NCBI RefSeq assembly: GCF_026013905.1
Contig: NZ_CP110257.1
Location: 1,736,001-1,800,000, forward strand
Source: Schlegelella aquatica
GTDB taxonomy: Bacteria > Pseudomonadota > Gammaproteobacteria > Burkholderiales > Burkholderiaceae_C
Direction: 5' to 3'
DNA length: 64,000 nt
Shown here: in pieces, positions 20,157-28,659 of the stretch
How positions within the stretch are numbered: the first letter of the stretch is position 1
Layout of the letters: every line of letters starts with the position of its first letter
Program-made: the position numbers and the translations under genes
Notes under the pieces: generated by a model
Told to the model about the DNA's origin: nothing
The model's input: the letters and a program-made list of their open reading frames with translations, nothing else
The model's database searches: none

Positions 20157-20239
20157 GGCGAGACTCCTTGCGGTATCGATTGATGTCGCGGTCATGATAG
20201 GAACGTGGTGCGGTGCAGCGTCTGCGGTTTTCCCTAGGC

Positions 20240-20261
20240 GCCTGTCGCTGAAGCGACAGGC
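20240..20261. repeat. Inverted repeat GCCTGTCGCT-GA-AGCGACAGGC
   Basis: Perfect 10-bp arms with a two-base centre lie in the 219-base gap between the divergent acyl-CoA ligase and selO genes. A low-complexity C/G tract follows (about 20265-20330). In this divergent position it is not an obvious terminator. It could be a regulator site or a dispersed palindromic element related to 18483-18510. Confidence 0.5.
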
Positions 20262-20363
20262 CGCTCGGCCCGCGGGCCCACGCCCCCCGCCCCCGGGCGG
20301 GGATGACGCCTGCCCCGGGCAGGGGGCGATAGCCACGCGGGGGCAAAGAGATAGGTCGCTGGC

Positions 20364-20369
20364 TACACT
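20364..20369 (+). promoter_or_regulatory. Candidate -10 box of selO (TACACT), six bases before the ATG
   Basis: TACACT-GCCCGC-ATG places the expected transcription start at or next to the start codon, so a leaderless or nearly leaderless selO message is likely. No purine-rich ribosome site precedes the ATG. No good -35 was found. Confidence 0.4.
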
Positions 20370-20375
20370 GCCCGC

Positions 20376-21878
20376 ATGAGCCCCGCCGTGGACCGCCGCC
20401 GCGTCGCCTCGCCGCGCGACCTGACCTTGATCAACCGCTACGCCGCGCTCGGACCGGCCTTCGGCACCGCCCTGGCGGCACAGCCCGTCCCTGCCCCCTA
20501 CTGGGTCGCCACCAGCGACACTGCCGCCCGCTGGCTGGGCTGGCCGCCGGACTGGTGGTGCCGCCCGGAGTGGGAGGCGCTGGAAGTGTGCAGCGGCCAC
20601 CGCGTCTGGCCGGGTATGGAGCCCACCGCCACCGTCTACAGCGGCCACCAGTTCGGCGTCTGGGCCGGACAGCTGGGCGATGGCCGGGCGCTCCTGCTGG
20701 GCGAGCTCGACGTGGGCGACGGCTCGGGAGTGGAGGTGCAGATCAAAGGCAGCGGGCGCACCCCCTACTCCCGCATGGGCGACGGGCGGGCCGTGCTCCG
20801 CTCATCGATCCGGGAGTTCCTGTGTTCGGAAGCGATGCACCACCTCGGCATTCCGACGACCCGGGCGCTCGCGGTGGTGGGGTCGCCCCTGCCGGTGCGG
20901 CGCGAGCAGGTCGAAACCGCCGCAGTCGTCACCCGCCTGGCGCCCTCGTTCCTGCGCTTCGGCCATTTCGAGCACTTCTGTCACCACGACCGCCCCGGGG
21001 ATTTGCGGCGGCTGGCGGACTACGCGCTCGAGCGCTACTTCCCCGACTGCCGCAGCGCGGCGAACCCCTATGCCGCCTTGCTGGAGGAGGTCACCCGCCG
21101 CACCGCTTCGTTGATGGCGGACTGGCAGGCGGTCGGCTTCTGCCACGGCGTCATGAACACGGACAACATGTCCCTCCTCGGGCTCACGATCGACTATGGG
21201 CCGTTCGGCTTTCTCGACGGGTTCGACCCCGCTCACGTCTGTAACCACTCCGACCACCACGGTCGCTATGCCTACAACCGGCAGCCGAATGTGGCCTTCT
21301 GGAACCTCCATGCCCTGGCGCAGGCGCTGCTGCCGCTCATCGGCGACATGGATGCCACCCTCGCCGCGCTGGAGCCGTACAGGTCGGAGTTCCCCCGCGC
21401 GCTCGAAGCCCGTATGCGCGCCAAGCTCGGGCTTGCGACCGAGGAGCCCGACGACCGCACCCTGATAGAAGACCTGCTCCAGTTGATGGCTCAGGAGCGC
21501 ACCGACTACACGATCGCCTGGCGGCGGCTGTGCGACTTTCGCCTGGACGACGACTCGCGCAACACCACAGTGCGCGACCTCTTCATCGACCGGGCCGCCT
21601 TCGACGCCTGGGCCGTGCGCTACCGGGAGCGTCTGCTGCGAGAAGGCAGCCGCGACGACGAGCGCCGGGAGCGGATGCGCCGGGTCAACCCCAAGTTCAT
21701 CCTGCGCAACCACCTGGCCGAAGTGGCGATCCGCCAAGCGCAGCAAGGCGACCACGAGGAGGTCCGCCGGCTGCTGCGCGTGCTGGAGCGCCCCTACGAC
21801 GAGCAGCCGGAACACGAGGCGTACGCCGGCTTTCCGCCCGCCTGGGCCACCGAGATCGAAGTGTCCTGTTCATCATGA
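20376..21878 (+). CDS. selO: SelO protein adenylyltransferase (YdiU)
   Basis: A 500-residue SelO-family pseudokinase, which transfers AMP from ATP to Ser/Thr/Tyr of target proteins. Seen in sequence: the N-terminal [43 protein letters not shown] with ATP-phosphate contacts, [12 protein letters not shown] near residue 258 and the DFG-equivalent [14 protein letters not shown]. The chain ends ...SCSS; the family has a redox-active Cys or Sec just before the C-terminus, and here it is Cys. Family length is about 480-520. The stop overlaps the msrB start (ATGA), linking protein AMPylation and methionine-sulfoxide repair. Confidence 0.95.
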   Translation: MSPAVDRRRVASPRDLTLINRYAALGPAFGTALAAQPVPAPYWVATSDTAARWLGWPPDWWCRPEWEALEVCSGHRVWPGMEPTATVYSGHQFGVWAGQLGDGRALLLGELDVGDGSGVEVQIKGSGRTPYSRMGDGRAVLRSSIREFLCSEAMHHLGIPTTRALAVVGSPLPVRREQVETAAVVTRLAPSFLRFGHFEHFCHHDRPGDLRRLADYALERYFPDCRSAANPYAALLEEVTRRTASLMADWQAVGFCHGVMNTDNMSLLGLTIDYGPFGFLDGFDPAHVCNHSDHHGRYAYNRQPNVAFWNLHALAQALLPLIGDMDATLAALEPYRSEFPRALEARMRAKLGLATEEPDDRTLIEDLLQLMAQERTDYTIAWRRLCDFRLDDDSRNTTVRDLFIDRAAFDAWAVRYRERLLREGSRDDERRERMRRVNPKFILRNHLAEVAIRQAQQGDHEEVRRLLRVLERPYDEQPEHEAYAGFPPAWATEIEVSCSS

Positions 21879-22285
21879 GCGACTACCCCGTCCAGAAGAC
21901 CGATGAGGAATGGCGCCGCCAGCTCGACCCGGTGCAGTACCAGGTCACGCGCCACGCGGCGACCGAGCGGCCGTTCACCGGCAAGTACTGGGACCACACC
22001 GCCGACGGCGTGTACCGGTGCGTGTGCTGCCAAGAGCCGTTGTTCGACTCGAGCACGAAGTTCGACGCCGGCTGTGGCTGGCCCAGCTACTTCCAGCCGA
22101 TCGACGAGGGCGCGATCGAGCAGCAGATGGACTACAGCCACGGCATGGTGCGCGTGGAGGTCAAGTGCCGCAAGTGCGGCGCCCACCTGGGCCACGTGTT
22201 CGACGACGGCCCCGCCCCCACCGGGCTGCGCTACTGCATCAACTCGGCCGCGTTAGACTTCGCCGACCGCGATCGGAAGCGCTGA
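21875..22285 (+). CDS. msrB: Peptide-methionine (R)-S-oxide reductase MsrB
   Basis: A 136-residue MsrB. Zinc is held by two Cys pairs (Cys49/Cys52 in CVCC and Cys98/Cys101 in CRKC). The catalytic Cys121 is in RYCINSAAL and Cys67 lies in [27 protein letters not shown] is diagnostic. It reduces methionine-R-sulfoxide in proteins using thioredoxin. No signal peptide is present, so it acts in the cytoplasm. The ATG overlaps the selO stop; an oxidative-stress unit with SelO is inferred. Confidence 0.96.
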   Translation: MSDYPVQKTDEEWRRQLDPVQYQVTRHAATERPFTGKYWDHTADGVYRCVCCQEPLFDSSTKFDAGCGWPSYFQPIDEGAIEQQMDYSHGMVRVEVKCRKCGAHLGHVFDDGPAPTGLRYCINSAALDFADRDRKR

Positions 22286-22367
22286 GGCCGCCCATGCGCC
22301 GGCTCTCCCTCCCCGGCCGCCCTATCCATCCTGTTCCAACGCCCTCGAGGGCCTGCTCGCCCGTGCG

Positions 22368-22991
22368 ATGAAGCTGCTGTTCGATTTCCTGCCGGTGATC
22401 CTGTTCTTCGGCATGTACAAGTACGCCGAGAACCACAAGGACTGGGCCGCCGCCACCGCCACCGATTGGCTGGGATTCATGGTGCTGGGCGGCCAGGTGG
22501 GCGTCAAAGAGGCACCGGTGCTGCTGGCCACCGTCGTCGTGATCCTGGCCACCGCTGCACAGATCGCCTGGCTGTTGCTGCGCCGCCGCAAGGTGGACGC
22601 CATGCTGTGGGTCAGCCTGGGCCTCGTGGTGGTCCTCGGGGGCGCCACCATCTGGTTCCACAGCGAAACCTTCATCAAGTGGAAGCCCAGCGTGCTCTAC
22701 TGGGTGATGGGCGTGACCTTCTGGGCCAGCCACACCCTGTTCAACAAGAACTTGCTGCAGATGCTGATGGGCCACCAGATCGATCTGCCCGCCCCGGTAT
22801 GGCAGCGGCTCAACTTCGCCTGGGTAGCCTTCTTCGGCCTCATGGGCCTGCTCAACATCTACGTCGCCTACAGCTTTTCGACCGACACCTGGGTCAACTT
22901 CAAGCTCTTCGGCGGGCTCGGCCTGATGCTGCTCTTCATGGTGGGCCAGGGCTTCTATCTGAGCCGCCATCTGAAGCAAGAGGAGCGCTGA
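22368..22991 (+). CDS. yciB: Inner membrane septation protein YciB (IspZ family)
   Basis: A 207-residue membrane protein with about five hydrophobic spans. The N-terminus MKLLFDFLPVILFFGMYKYA, the GATIWFHSETFIKWKPSVLYW loop (in parts) and KNLLQMLMGHQIDLP are classic for intracellular septation protein A/YciB. The family is linked to cell-envelope synthesis and division. It follows msrB by 82 bases and is five bases from bolA, so it probably belongs to the same plus-strand run. Confidence 0.94.
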   Translation: MKLLFDFLPVILFFGMYKYAENHKDWAAATATDWLGFMVLGGQVGVKEAPVLLATVVVILATAAQIAWLLLRRRKVDAMLWVSLGLVVVLGGATIWFHSETFIKWKPSVLYWVMGVTFWASHTLFNKNLLQMLMGHQIDLPAPVWQRLNFAWVAFFGLMGLLNIYVAYSFSTDTWVNFKLFGGLGLMLLFMVGQGFYLSRHLKQEER

Positions 22992-22996
22992 ACGTC

Positions 22997-23263
22997 ATGG
23001 CCGTTTCCGCACAGCAGATCGAGGCCGCCTTGCGAGAGGCTCTCGCGCCCGTGCAACTGTCGGTGCAGGACGACAGTCACCTCCATGCCGGCCATGCCGG
23101 TGCCAAGGAAGGGCGGCACTTCAGCGTGCGCATCGTCAGCGCGCGCTTCGCCGGCCTGCCCCGCGTGGCGCGGCACCGGCTCGTGTATGATGCTTTGGGC
23201 CGTCTGATACCGCAGGGCATCCACGCCCTCGCCATCCAGGCCCACACGCCTGACGAAGCCTGA
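22997..23263 (+). CDS. bolA: BolA family protein
   Basis: An 88-residue single-domain protein. The BolA loop and helix are visible: DDSHLHAGHAGAKEGRHFSVRIVS, then FAGLPRVARHRLVYDALG (in parts). Conserved His residues that bind an Fe-S cluster with a monothiol glutaredoxin are present. BolA proteins act in iron-sulfur trafficking and stress or morphology control. The ATG follows AAGAGGAG at the end of yciB, five bases after its stop. Confidence 0.9.
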   Translation: MAVSAQQIEAALREALAPVQLSVQDDSHLHAGHAGAKEGRHFSVRIVSARFAGLPRVARHRLVYDALGRLIPQGIHALAIQAHTPDEA

Positions 23264-23391
23264 ACGTGCCCATGGTTCGTGTGCGGGGATTCGCCTACAC
23301 GCCGTTCCTCCCCGACGCCTTTCGACCCGCAGCGCGGCGCTCCCGCCGCGACGAACGCAGTCGCCCCTTTCCCAACCAAGAGGTTCACTCG

Positions 23392-24204
23392 ATGAAGAAA
23401 ACGTCCCGTCTTGCCCTCGGTACGCTGAGCTTGGCCGTGTCTGCCGCGCTGTGGCTGCCGCTCGGCGCTGCCGCCCAGAACATCGCCGTCGTCAACGGCA
23501 AGCCGGTGCCCAAGGAGCGCGCGGAGGCGTTGATGAACCAAGTGGTCCGTCAGGGTCAACCGGTCACGCCCGATCTGGAGCGCCAGGTCAAGGACGAAGT
23601 CGTGATGCGCGAGATCTTCATGCAGGAGGCCGAGCGCCGGGGCCTGGCCCAGTCGCAGAATTACAAGCAGCAGATGGAGCTGGCCCGCCAGGCCATCCTG
23701 ATCCGCGAGTTGTTCGCCGACTTCCAGAAGAAGAACCCGGTCACCGACGCCGAAGTCCAGGCCGAGTACGACAAGTTCAAGGCCTCGGCCGGCGGCAAGG
23801 AGTACCGCGCCCGTCACATCCTGGTCGAGAAGGAAGACGAGGCCAAGAAGCTGATCGCCCAGCTCAAGGGCGGTGCCAAGTTCGAGGACCTGGCCAAGAA
23901 GAACTCCAAGGACCCGGGCTCGGCCGCCAACGGCGGCGACCTCGACTGGGCAACGCCCGACAGCTACGTGCCCGAGTTCTCGCAGGCGATGGTGGGGCTG
24001 CAGAAGGGCCAGATCACCGATGTCCCGGTGAAGTCGCAGTTCGGCTACCACGTCATCAAGCTCGAGGACGTGCGCGAGGTGAAGCTGCCGGCGCTCGATG
24101 AGGTCAAGCCGCAGATCCAGCAGAGCCTGGCGCAACAGAAGCTCGCCAAGTTCCGCGACCAGCTGCGCGACTCCGCCAAGACCGACTACAAGTTCCAGCA
24201 GTGA
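23392..24204 (+). CDS. Periplasmic parvulin-type peptidylprolyl isomerase
   Basis: A 270-residue protein starting MKKTSRLALGTLSLAV, with AGAGG eight bases before the ATG. A signal peptide ends near GAAAQ (residue 27). A SurA-like helical N-part (MEREIFMQEAERRGLAQ type, here VVMREIFMQEAERRGLAQ) leads to the rotamase domain: YRARHILVEKEDEAKKLI, SKDPGSAANGGDLDWATPDSYV and FGYHVIKLEDVRE. It should help fold outer-membrane or periplasmic proteins by Xaa-Pro isomerisation. The nearest relatives by layout are the PpiC/NifM-like periplasmic foldases. Confidence 0.93.
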   Translation: MKKTSRLALGTLSLAVSAALWLPLGAAAQNIAVVNGKPVPKERAEALMNQVVRQGQPVTPDLERQVKDEVVMREIFMQEAERRGLAQSQNYKQQMELARQAILIRELFADFQKKNPVTDAEVQAEYDKFKASAGGKEYRARHILVEKEDEAKKLIAQLKGGAKFEDLAKKNSKDPGSAANGGDLDWATPDSYVPEFSQAMVGLQKGQITDVPVKSQFGYHVIKLEDVREVKLPALDEVKPQIQQSLAQQKLAKFRDQLRDSAKTDYKFQQ

Positions 24205-24214
24205 CGGCCCCAGC

Positions 24215-24235
24215 GTGCCCCGCTCCGCGGGGCAC
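24215..24235. terminator. Bidirectional hairpin between convergent ppi and DUF1624 genes
   Basis: GTGCCCCG-CTCCG-CGGGGCAC is a perfect 8-bp stem with a five-base loop, placed 11 bases after the parvulin stop and six bases before the stop of the facing gene. No T-run on either side, so it may act with Rho or as a 3'-end stabiliser. Confidence 0.65.
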
Positions 24236-24240
24236 CTGCC

Positions 24241-25011
24241 TCACCCTCGCGTGAGCTGCACGTAGGCCATCAGGAGCCCGATCAGCACCGGCTGGTGCAG
24301 CATGTAGAAGCTCAGGCTCCAGCGCCCCAACGTCGCAAGCGGGGCACCTGCACGGGGAATCGCCCCCGAGAACCATTGCGGCCGGCGCGCGAGCACCCAC
24401 GTGCCCGCCGCCATGCCCCACCACATCACACCCAGCCACGGCAGCAGTGGCACGTAGTCCTCGGTGATGGGCTTGCGGGTGACGAGGCCCGTCCAGTTCA
24501 TCCAACGCGAATCGAACACGGGATACTGCACGAGCTGCGGCAGCACGATCGCGATCGCCCCCGCGAGCCACAGCCACCGTCCCCAGGGCGCCGTCAGCCG
24601 CACGAGGATGAGCATCACCGCGATGCCGTGCAGCACCCCGAAGTAGATGAAGCTGCGGGGGAACATCACGTACGACCCGAGCGTCACGAGCAGCGCGCAC
24701 CCGGCGATCTGCGCCCACCGGCGCCAGAAGCGCGGCCACGGCTGTCGCTGCTGCCACGCCACCGCCTGACCCAGCCCCGCACAGAACAGGAACAGCGAGA
24801 CGATGCAGGTGCGCTGCCAGGTCCAGAAGGGATCGCGATAGAAGTCCTGCGGTGCGATGAGACGGAAGTAATTCAGGTCGAAGCAGAAGTGGTAGACGGC
24901 CATCCACACGATGGCCACCGCGCGCAGCAGGTCGAGCCGGTCGTAGCGGCCGGCGGCGCCCGAGTGAGCGCGGGCGCGAGCGGCAAAGGAAGGCTGAGCC
25001 GTGGTCGTCAT
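24241..25011 (-). CDS. DUF1624 / heparan-alpha-glucosaminide N-acetyltransferase-like membrane protein
   Basis: A 256-residue polytopic membrane protein. The first span carries RYDRLDLLRAVAIVWMAVYHFCFDLNYF, the DUF1624 hallmark with the conserved R-D-x-L-R and a His in the membrane. Further spans include IYFGVLHGIAVMLILVRL, VPLLPWLGVMWWGMAAG and SLSFYMLHQPVLIGLL. The family is related to acyltransferases that move acyl groups across membranes onto sugars. Substrate unknown. It is divergent from rlhA, with 88 bases between them. Confidence 0.88.
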   Translation of the reverse strand: MTTTAQPSFAARARAHSGAAGRYDRLDLLRAVAIVWMAVYHFCFDLNYFRLIAPQDFYRDPFWTWQRTCIVSLFLFCAGLGQAVAWQQRQPWPRFWRRWAQIAGCALLVTLGSYVMFPRSFIYFGVLHGIAVMLILVRLTAPWGRWLWLAGAIAIVLPQLVQYPVFDSRWMNWTGLVTRKPITEDYVPLLPWLGVMWWGMAAGTWVLARRPQWFSGAIPRAGAPLATLGRWSLSFYMLHQPVLIGLLMAYVQLTRG

Positions 25012-25057
25012 GGCCGGATTGTGCCGCCTGCTCGCGGCCGCGCCGGGCCGCAGGCCC

Positions 25058-25063
25058 TACACT
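25058..25063 (+). promoter_or_regulatory. Candidate -10 box (TACACT) upstream of rlhA
   Basis: TACACT lies 36 bases before the chosen rlhA ATG in the gap shared with the divergent DUF1624 gene. No convincing -35 is seen. Confidence 0.3.
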
Positions 25064-25099
25064 TTCGTCCTTGCGCCTTGCCCCTGCCCTGCGTCTGCC

Positions 25100-27052
25100 A
25101 TGCCCGACTTGCGTCCTGACCTCGAACTGCTTGCGCCTGCCCGCAATGCCGACATCGGCATCGAGGCGGTGAACCACGGCGCCGACGCCGTCTACATCGG
25201 CGGGCCGGCGTTCGGCGCGCGTGCGAACGCCGGCAACGGGATCGCCGACATCGAGCGGCTGGTGCGTCACGCCCACCGCTACGGGGCGAAGATCTTCGTC
25301 ACGCTCAACACCATCTTGCGCGACGACGAGCTGGAGCCCGCGCGCCGCATGGCGTGGCAGGTGTACGAGGCCGGCGCGGACGCGCTCATCATCCAGGACA
25401 TGGGCCTGCTGGAGCTGGACTTGCCGCCGATCCAGCTGCACGCCAGCACGCAGACGGACATCCGCACCGTCGAGAAGGCCCGATTCCTCTCGCAGGTGGG
25501 GTTCTCGCAGATCGTGCTTGCGCGCGAGCTCACGCTCGCTCAGATCCGTGAGATCGCCGCCCGCACGCCGGCCGTGCTCGAGTTCTTCATCCATGGCGCC
25601 CTGTGCGTGGCCTACAGCGGGCAGTGCTACATCAGCCATGCCCACACCGGCCGCAGCGCCAACCGGGGCGATTGCTCTCAGGCCTGCCGCCTGCCCTACA
25701 CCGTCACCGACCCGCAGGGCCGCATCATCGCGCACGAGAAGCACGTGCTGTCGATGAAGGACAACGACCAGTCGGCCAACCTGCGCTCGCTGATCGACGC
25801 GGGCATCCGTTCGTTCAAGATCGAGGGCCGCTACAAGGACATGGGCTACGTGAAGAACATCACCGCCCACTACCGCCAGTTGCTCGACGAGATCCTCGAA
25901 GAACGGCCCGCCCTGAAGCGCGCCTCCAGCGGCCGCACGCGCTTGTTCTTCACGCCGGAGCCTCAGCGCAACTTCAACCGCGGCTCGACCGACTACTTCG
26001 TCAACGGCCGCCAGGACGACATCGGGGCCTTCGACACACCCAAGCACGCGGGGCTACCTCTCGGCCATGTGGTCGAGGTGACGCCCGAGTGGTTCGAAGT
26101 GCAGACCGAGGCCGAACTGCACAACGGCGACGGGCTGACCTACTACGATTTGCAGCGCGAACTCGTCGGGCTCCAGGTGAACCGCGCCGAGAAGGTCGCC
26201 GAGGGCTGGCGCGTGTATCCGAACGAAAGCATCGCCTCGTGCAAGGACCTGCGCCCCGGCACCGAGGTGCACCGCAACCGCGACATGGCCTGGGACCGGC
26301 TGCTGGCCCGCAAGTCCTCGGACCGGCGCATCGGCCTGTCACTGCACTGGCGCGCCGATGCGGCCGGGGCGACGCTTTCGGGGCAGGACGAGGACGGACA
26401 CCGCGCCGAAGTGCGCACGCGACAGCCCCTGGCGAGCGCGCAGGACGCGGCGCGGGCCGAGTCGGTGCTGCGCGAGCACCTGGTCAAGCTGGGCAACACG
26501 ATCTTCGAGGCCGCAGACCTCCGCGTGGAAGGCGGCGATCGGTTCGTGCCCATCGGCCTCGTCAACGCGATGCGGCGCGAGCTGGTGGACCGCCTCGAAG
26601 CCGTGCGGGCCGCCGCGTATCGACGCCCGGCGCGCACGCCGGCCGTCGAGCCGCCGGTGCCGTACCCGGAGGACGTGCTCACCTACCTGGCCAACGTCTA
26701 CAACCACAAAGCCAGGGACTTCTACGCCAAGCACGGCGTCAAAGTGATCGAGGCGGCGTACGAGTCGCACGAGGCACTGGGCGAGGTGAGCCTCATGATC
26801 ACCAAGCACTGCGTGCGCTACTCGCTGAGCCTGTGCCCGAAGCAGGCCAAAGGCGTGACAGGCGTGCAGGGCACGGTGCGCGCCGAGCCGCTCACGCTCG
26901 TCAATGGGAACGAACGGCTGACGCTGCGCTTCGACTGCAAACCCTGCGAGATGCATGTGGTGGGCAAGATCAAGCGCTCGGTGCTCAAGCAGGTGCCCGC
27001 TGCCCCCGTGCGCTTCTACCGCACACGCCCGCCCTCACCCACCACGCGGTAG
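25100..27052 (+). CDS. rlhA: U32 family protein, 23S rRNA C2501 hydroxylation factor RlhA
   Basis: A 650-residue protein from ATG (MPDLRPDLELLAPARNADIG), matching the E. coli RlhA (YdcP) length of about 650. The U32 signature is EFFIHGALCVAYSGQCYIS...NRGDCSQACRLPY near residues 165-205, with the Cys cluster thought to hold an iron-sulfur centre. FKIEGRYKDMGYVKNI and C-terminal Cys residues (CVRYSLSLCPKQ; FDCKPCEMHV) also fit. It is needed for hydroxylation of 23S rRNA C2501, with prephenate as a required metabolite in E. coli. Its last 37 bases overlap the end of the convergent hydrolase gene. Confidence 0.93.
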   Translation: MPDLRPDLELLAPARNADIGIEAVNHGADAVYIGGPAFGARANAGNGIADIERLVRHAHRYGAKIFVTLNTILRDDELEPARRMAWQVYEAGADALIIQDMGLLELDLPPIQLHASTQTDIRTVEKARFLSQVGFSQIVLARELTLAQIREIAARTPAVLEFFIHGALCVAYSGQCYISHAHTGRSANRGDCSQACRLPYTVTDPQGRIIAHEKHVLSMKDNDQSANLRSLIDAGIRSFKIEGRYKDMGYVKNITAHYRQLLDEILEERPALKRASSGRTRLFFTPEPQRNFNRGSTDYFVNGRQDDIGAFDTPKHAGLPLGHVVEVTPEWFEVQTEAELHNGDGLTYYDLQRELVGLQVNRAEKVAEGWRVYPNESIASCKDLRPGTEVHRNRDMAWDRLLARKSSDRRIGLSLHWRADAAGATLSGQDEDGHRAEVRTRQPLASAQDAARAESVLREHLVKLGNTIFEAADLRVEGGDRFVPIGLVNAMRRELVDRLEAVRAAAYRRPARTPAVEPPVPYPEDVLTYLANVYNHKARDFYAKHGVKVIEAAYESHEALGEVSLMITKHCVRYSLSLCPKQAKGVTGVQGTVRAEPLTLVNGNERLTLRFDCKPCEMHVVGKIKRSVLKQVPAAPVRFYRTRPPSPTTR

Positions 27053-27849
27053 GCGTCGGCGTGGGCCGTGAGCCACTGCTGCGCACGGCCCGACTCCTCA
27101 CGGCTCGGGTGAAAGTCCGGCCGCAAGTAGGCGCGCCAGGGCCGATAGGTCAGCCGCACCAGGCCGGTGGGGCCGAAGAGAAACTGCCAGGCGCTGCGCC
27201 ACGTGGACGCGCGCCACAGCGCGCGATCGCGCCGCAGGTTGTCGAGCGTTTGCCGCAGCACATCGGTCAGAAAGAAGAACGTGACGAGGCGGAACCATCG
27301 CAGCCGCCAGCGCTCGTTGCCACCCATGGCCCGGTAGAGGTCGAAGGCGATGCACCTGTGCTCCGATTCCTCCGACGCGTGCCACAGCCACATCGTGAGC
27401 AAGCGCGGCTCGCAGTCGCCCAGGGCCTCGGGATGGGCGAGCAGGTGCTCGGCCAAGATCGCGGTGAAGTGCTCGGTCGCGGCCGTGGCAGCGACCGCGT
27501 GACGCGGGTCCTTGCCTTCCAGACGTTGCAGACGACGGCGGATGCGGCCTTCCCACGTGTTGACGAAACCCTGCCGCTCCAGGTGCCCGTTGAAGAGCGC
27601 GTGGATGCGGCGGTGCGTGGCCTCCTGGCCGACGAACCCCTGCACTTGCCGCTCCATGCCGGCCCGCTGGGCCTCGGGCAGGGCCTTCAGCCCCTGCCGG
27701 ACGGCGTCGATGAAGAACTGCTCCCCGAGGGGGAAGCTCATCGACAGCGCGTTCATGAAGGCGCTGCGGAAAGCATCCCCACCCGCCCATCGACGCTCGA
27801 AGGGGCGCTCCAGGTCGATCATCAGCCGTCGAACGACGAGTTCAGTCAT
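27016..27849 (-). CDS. PF10118 predicted metal-dependent hydrolase
   Basis: A 277-residue protein from ATG (MTELVVRRLMIDLERPFERRW), with GGAG eight bases upstream. Conserved metal-ligand patterns are VGQEATHRRIHALFN, AATEHFTAILAEHLLAH and WLWHASEESEHRCIAFDLYR, a set of Glu/His motifs on helices that resembles a diiron protein. PFAM PF10118 proteins are called predicted metal-dependent hydrolases without proven substrates. It is divergent from a TetR gene, with a perfect palindrome in between, so it is probably that regulator's target. Confidence 0.87.
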   Translation of the reverse strand: MTELVVRRLMIDLERPFERRWAGGDAFRSAFMNALSMSFPLGEQFFIDAVRQGLKALPEAQRAGMERQVQGFVGQEATHRRIHALFNGHLERQGFVNTWEGRIRRRLQRLEGKDPRHAVAATAATEHFTAILAEHLLAHPEALGDCEPRLLTMWLWHASEESEHRCIAFDLYRAMGGNERWRLRWFRLVTFFFLTDVLRQTLDNLRRDRALWRASTWRSAWQFLFGPTGLVRLTYRPWRAYLRPDFHPSREESGRAQQWLTAHADAYRVVGEGGRVR

Positions 27850-27940
27850 GAGGAACGCTCCGAACTGCTGTGCCCAGCGATCCATCCTCGCGGATGCATC
27901 CCGGGAAGGAGGGGTCCACCCGATCCTGGCACCGAGCCTC

Positions 27941-27956
27941 GGTACTGTCAAGTACC
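27941..27956. promoter_or_regulatory. Palindrome GGTACT-GTCA-AGTACC, candidate TetR operator
   Basis: Perfect 6-bp arms around a four-base spacer lie in the 155-base gap between the divergent hydrolase and TetR genes. The site is 36 bases before the candidate -10 box of the TetR gene and 92 bases from the hydrolase ATG, a fitting place for shared repression. Confidence 0.55.
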
Positions 27957-27991
27957 ATCGGGCGTGTGAAGGGAAACGCCCCCCGGCGGGC

Positions 27992-27997
27992 GACAAT
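27992..27997 (+). promoter_or_regulatory. Candidate -10 box (GACAAT) seven bases before the TetR ATG
   Basis: GACAAT-GGCGCCC-ATG gives a predicted transcription start at the ATG itself. This argues for the start at 28005 rather than the in-frame ATG at 27996, which falls inside the box. Confidence 0.4.
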
Positions 27998-28004
27998 GGC
28001 GCCC

Positions 28005-28616
28005 ATGAGTGCCACTGCCCCGTTGCCTCTTTCGGACCACCGCCGCCGGCTGTTGGACGCCATGGCCGCCTGCGTCGCGAGCCAAGGCTACCCGGACACC
28101 ACCATCGCGGACATCGCGGCCCGCGCCCGTGTCTCCAAGCGCACGTTCTATGAGCACTTCGGCAGCAAGGCGGATTGCCTCGTCGCGCTCTATCGCACCG
28201 CGAGCGCCGAGGCGCTCGACGTGCTGCGCCAGGCCATCGACCCCGCCCGCCCCTGGCAAGAGCAGGTCGAGCAGGCGCTCGGGGCCTATCTGCGGGTGCT
28301 GGCCGCCAACCCGGTGCTGCTGCGCACGCTCTTCATCGAGATCCTGGGGCTCGGTGAGATCGGCCTCAAGGCCCGACGCGAGGTGGTGCGCGACATCGCC
28401 GACTTCATCGCCCGCACCGTGGCCGGGGCGGGCGACGCGGCTGTCGTCACGCCATGGCCTCACTTGCACCAGACGGCCGTCGGTGTGATCGGCGCCATCA
28501 ACGAACTGGTGCTCGAGGCGATCGAGAACGACCGTGTGGACCGCCTGCCGGAGCTGACGACAGCCGCCGCGCGCTGGGTGCGCGCGCTCTTCGAGGCCGG
28601 ACGACCGGCAGGCTGA
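28005..28616 (+). CDS. TetR/AcrR family transcriptional regulator
   Basis: A 203-residue regulator. The N-terminal helix-turn-helix is HRRRLLDAMAACVASQGYPD followed by TTIADIAARARVSKRTFYEHFGSKADCL (in parts), the TetR pattern. The C-terminal ligand domain (LRTLFIEILGLGEIGLKARREV) is typical of the group that controls lipid-related genes. Divergent from the PF10118 hydrolase gene; it probably represses that gene and itself through the palindrome at 27941-27956. The ligand is unknown. Confidence 0.93.
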   Translation: MSATAPLPLSDHRRRLLDAMAACVASQGYPDTTIADIAARARVSKRTFYEHFGSKADCLVALYRTASAEALDVLRQAIDPARPWQEQVEQALGAYLRVLAANPVLLRTLFIEILGLGEIGLKARREVVRDIADFIARTVAGAGDAAVVTPWPHLHQTAVGVIGAINELVLEAIENDRVDRLPELTTAAARWVRALFEAGRPAG

Positions 28617-28630
28617 CCCGGGCGAGCTCG

Positions 28631-28659
28631 GTGAACCCCGCCCGAAGGGCGGGTTTCAC
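28631..28659. terminator. Bidirectional hairpin between convergent TetR and purL genes
   Basis: Arms of 13 bases (GTGAACCCCGCCC and GGGCGGGTTTCAC) pair with a single mismatch around a GAA loop. The hairpin starts 15 bases after the TetR stop and overlaps the purL stop codon (28656-28658). It can serve as a 3' end for both transcripts. Confidence 0.7.
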
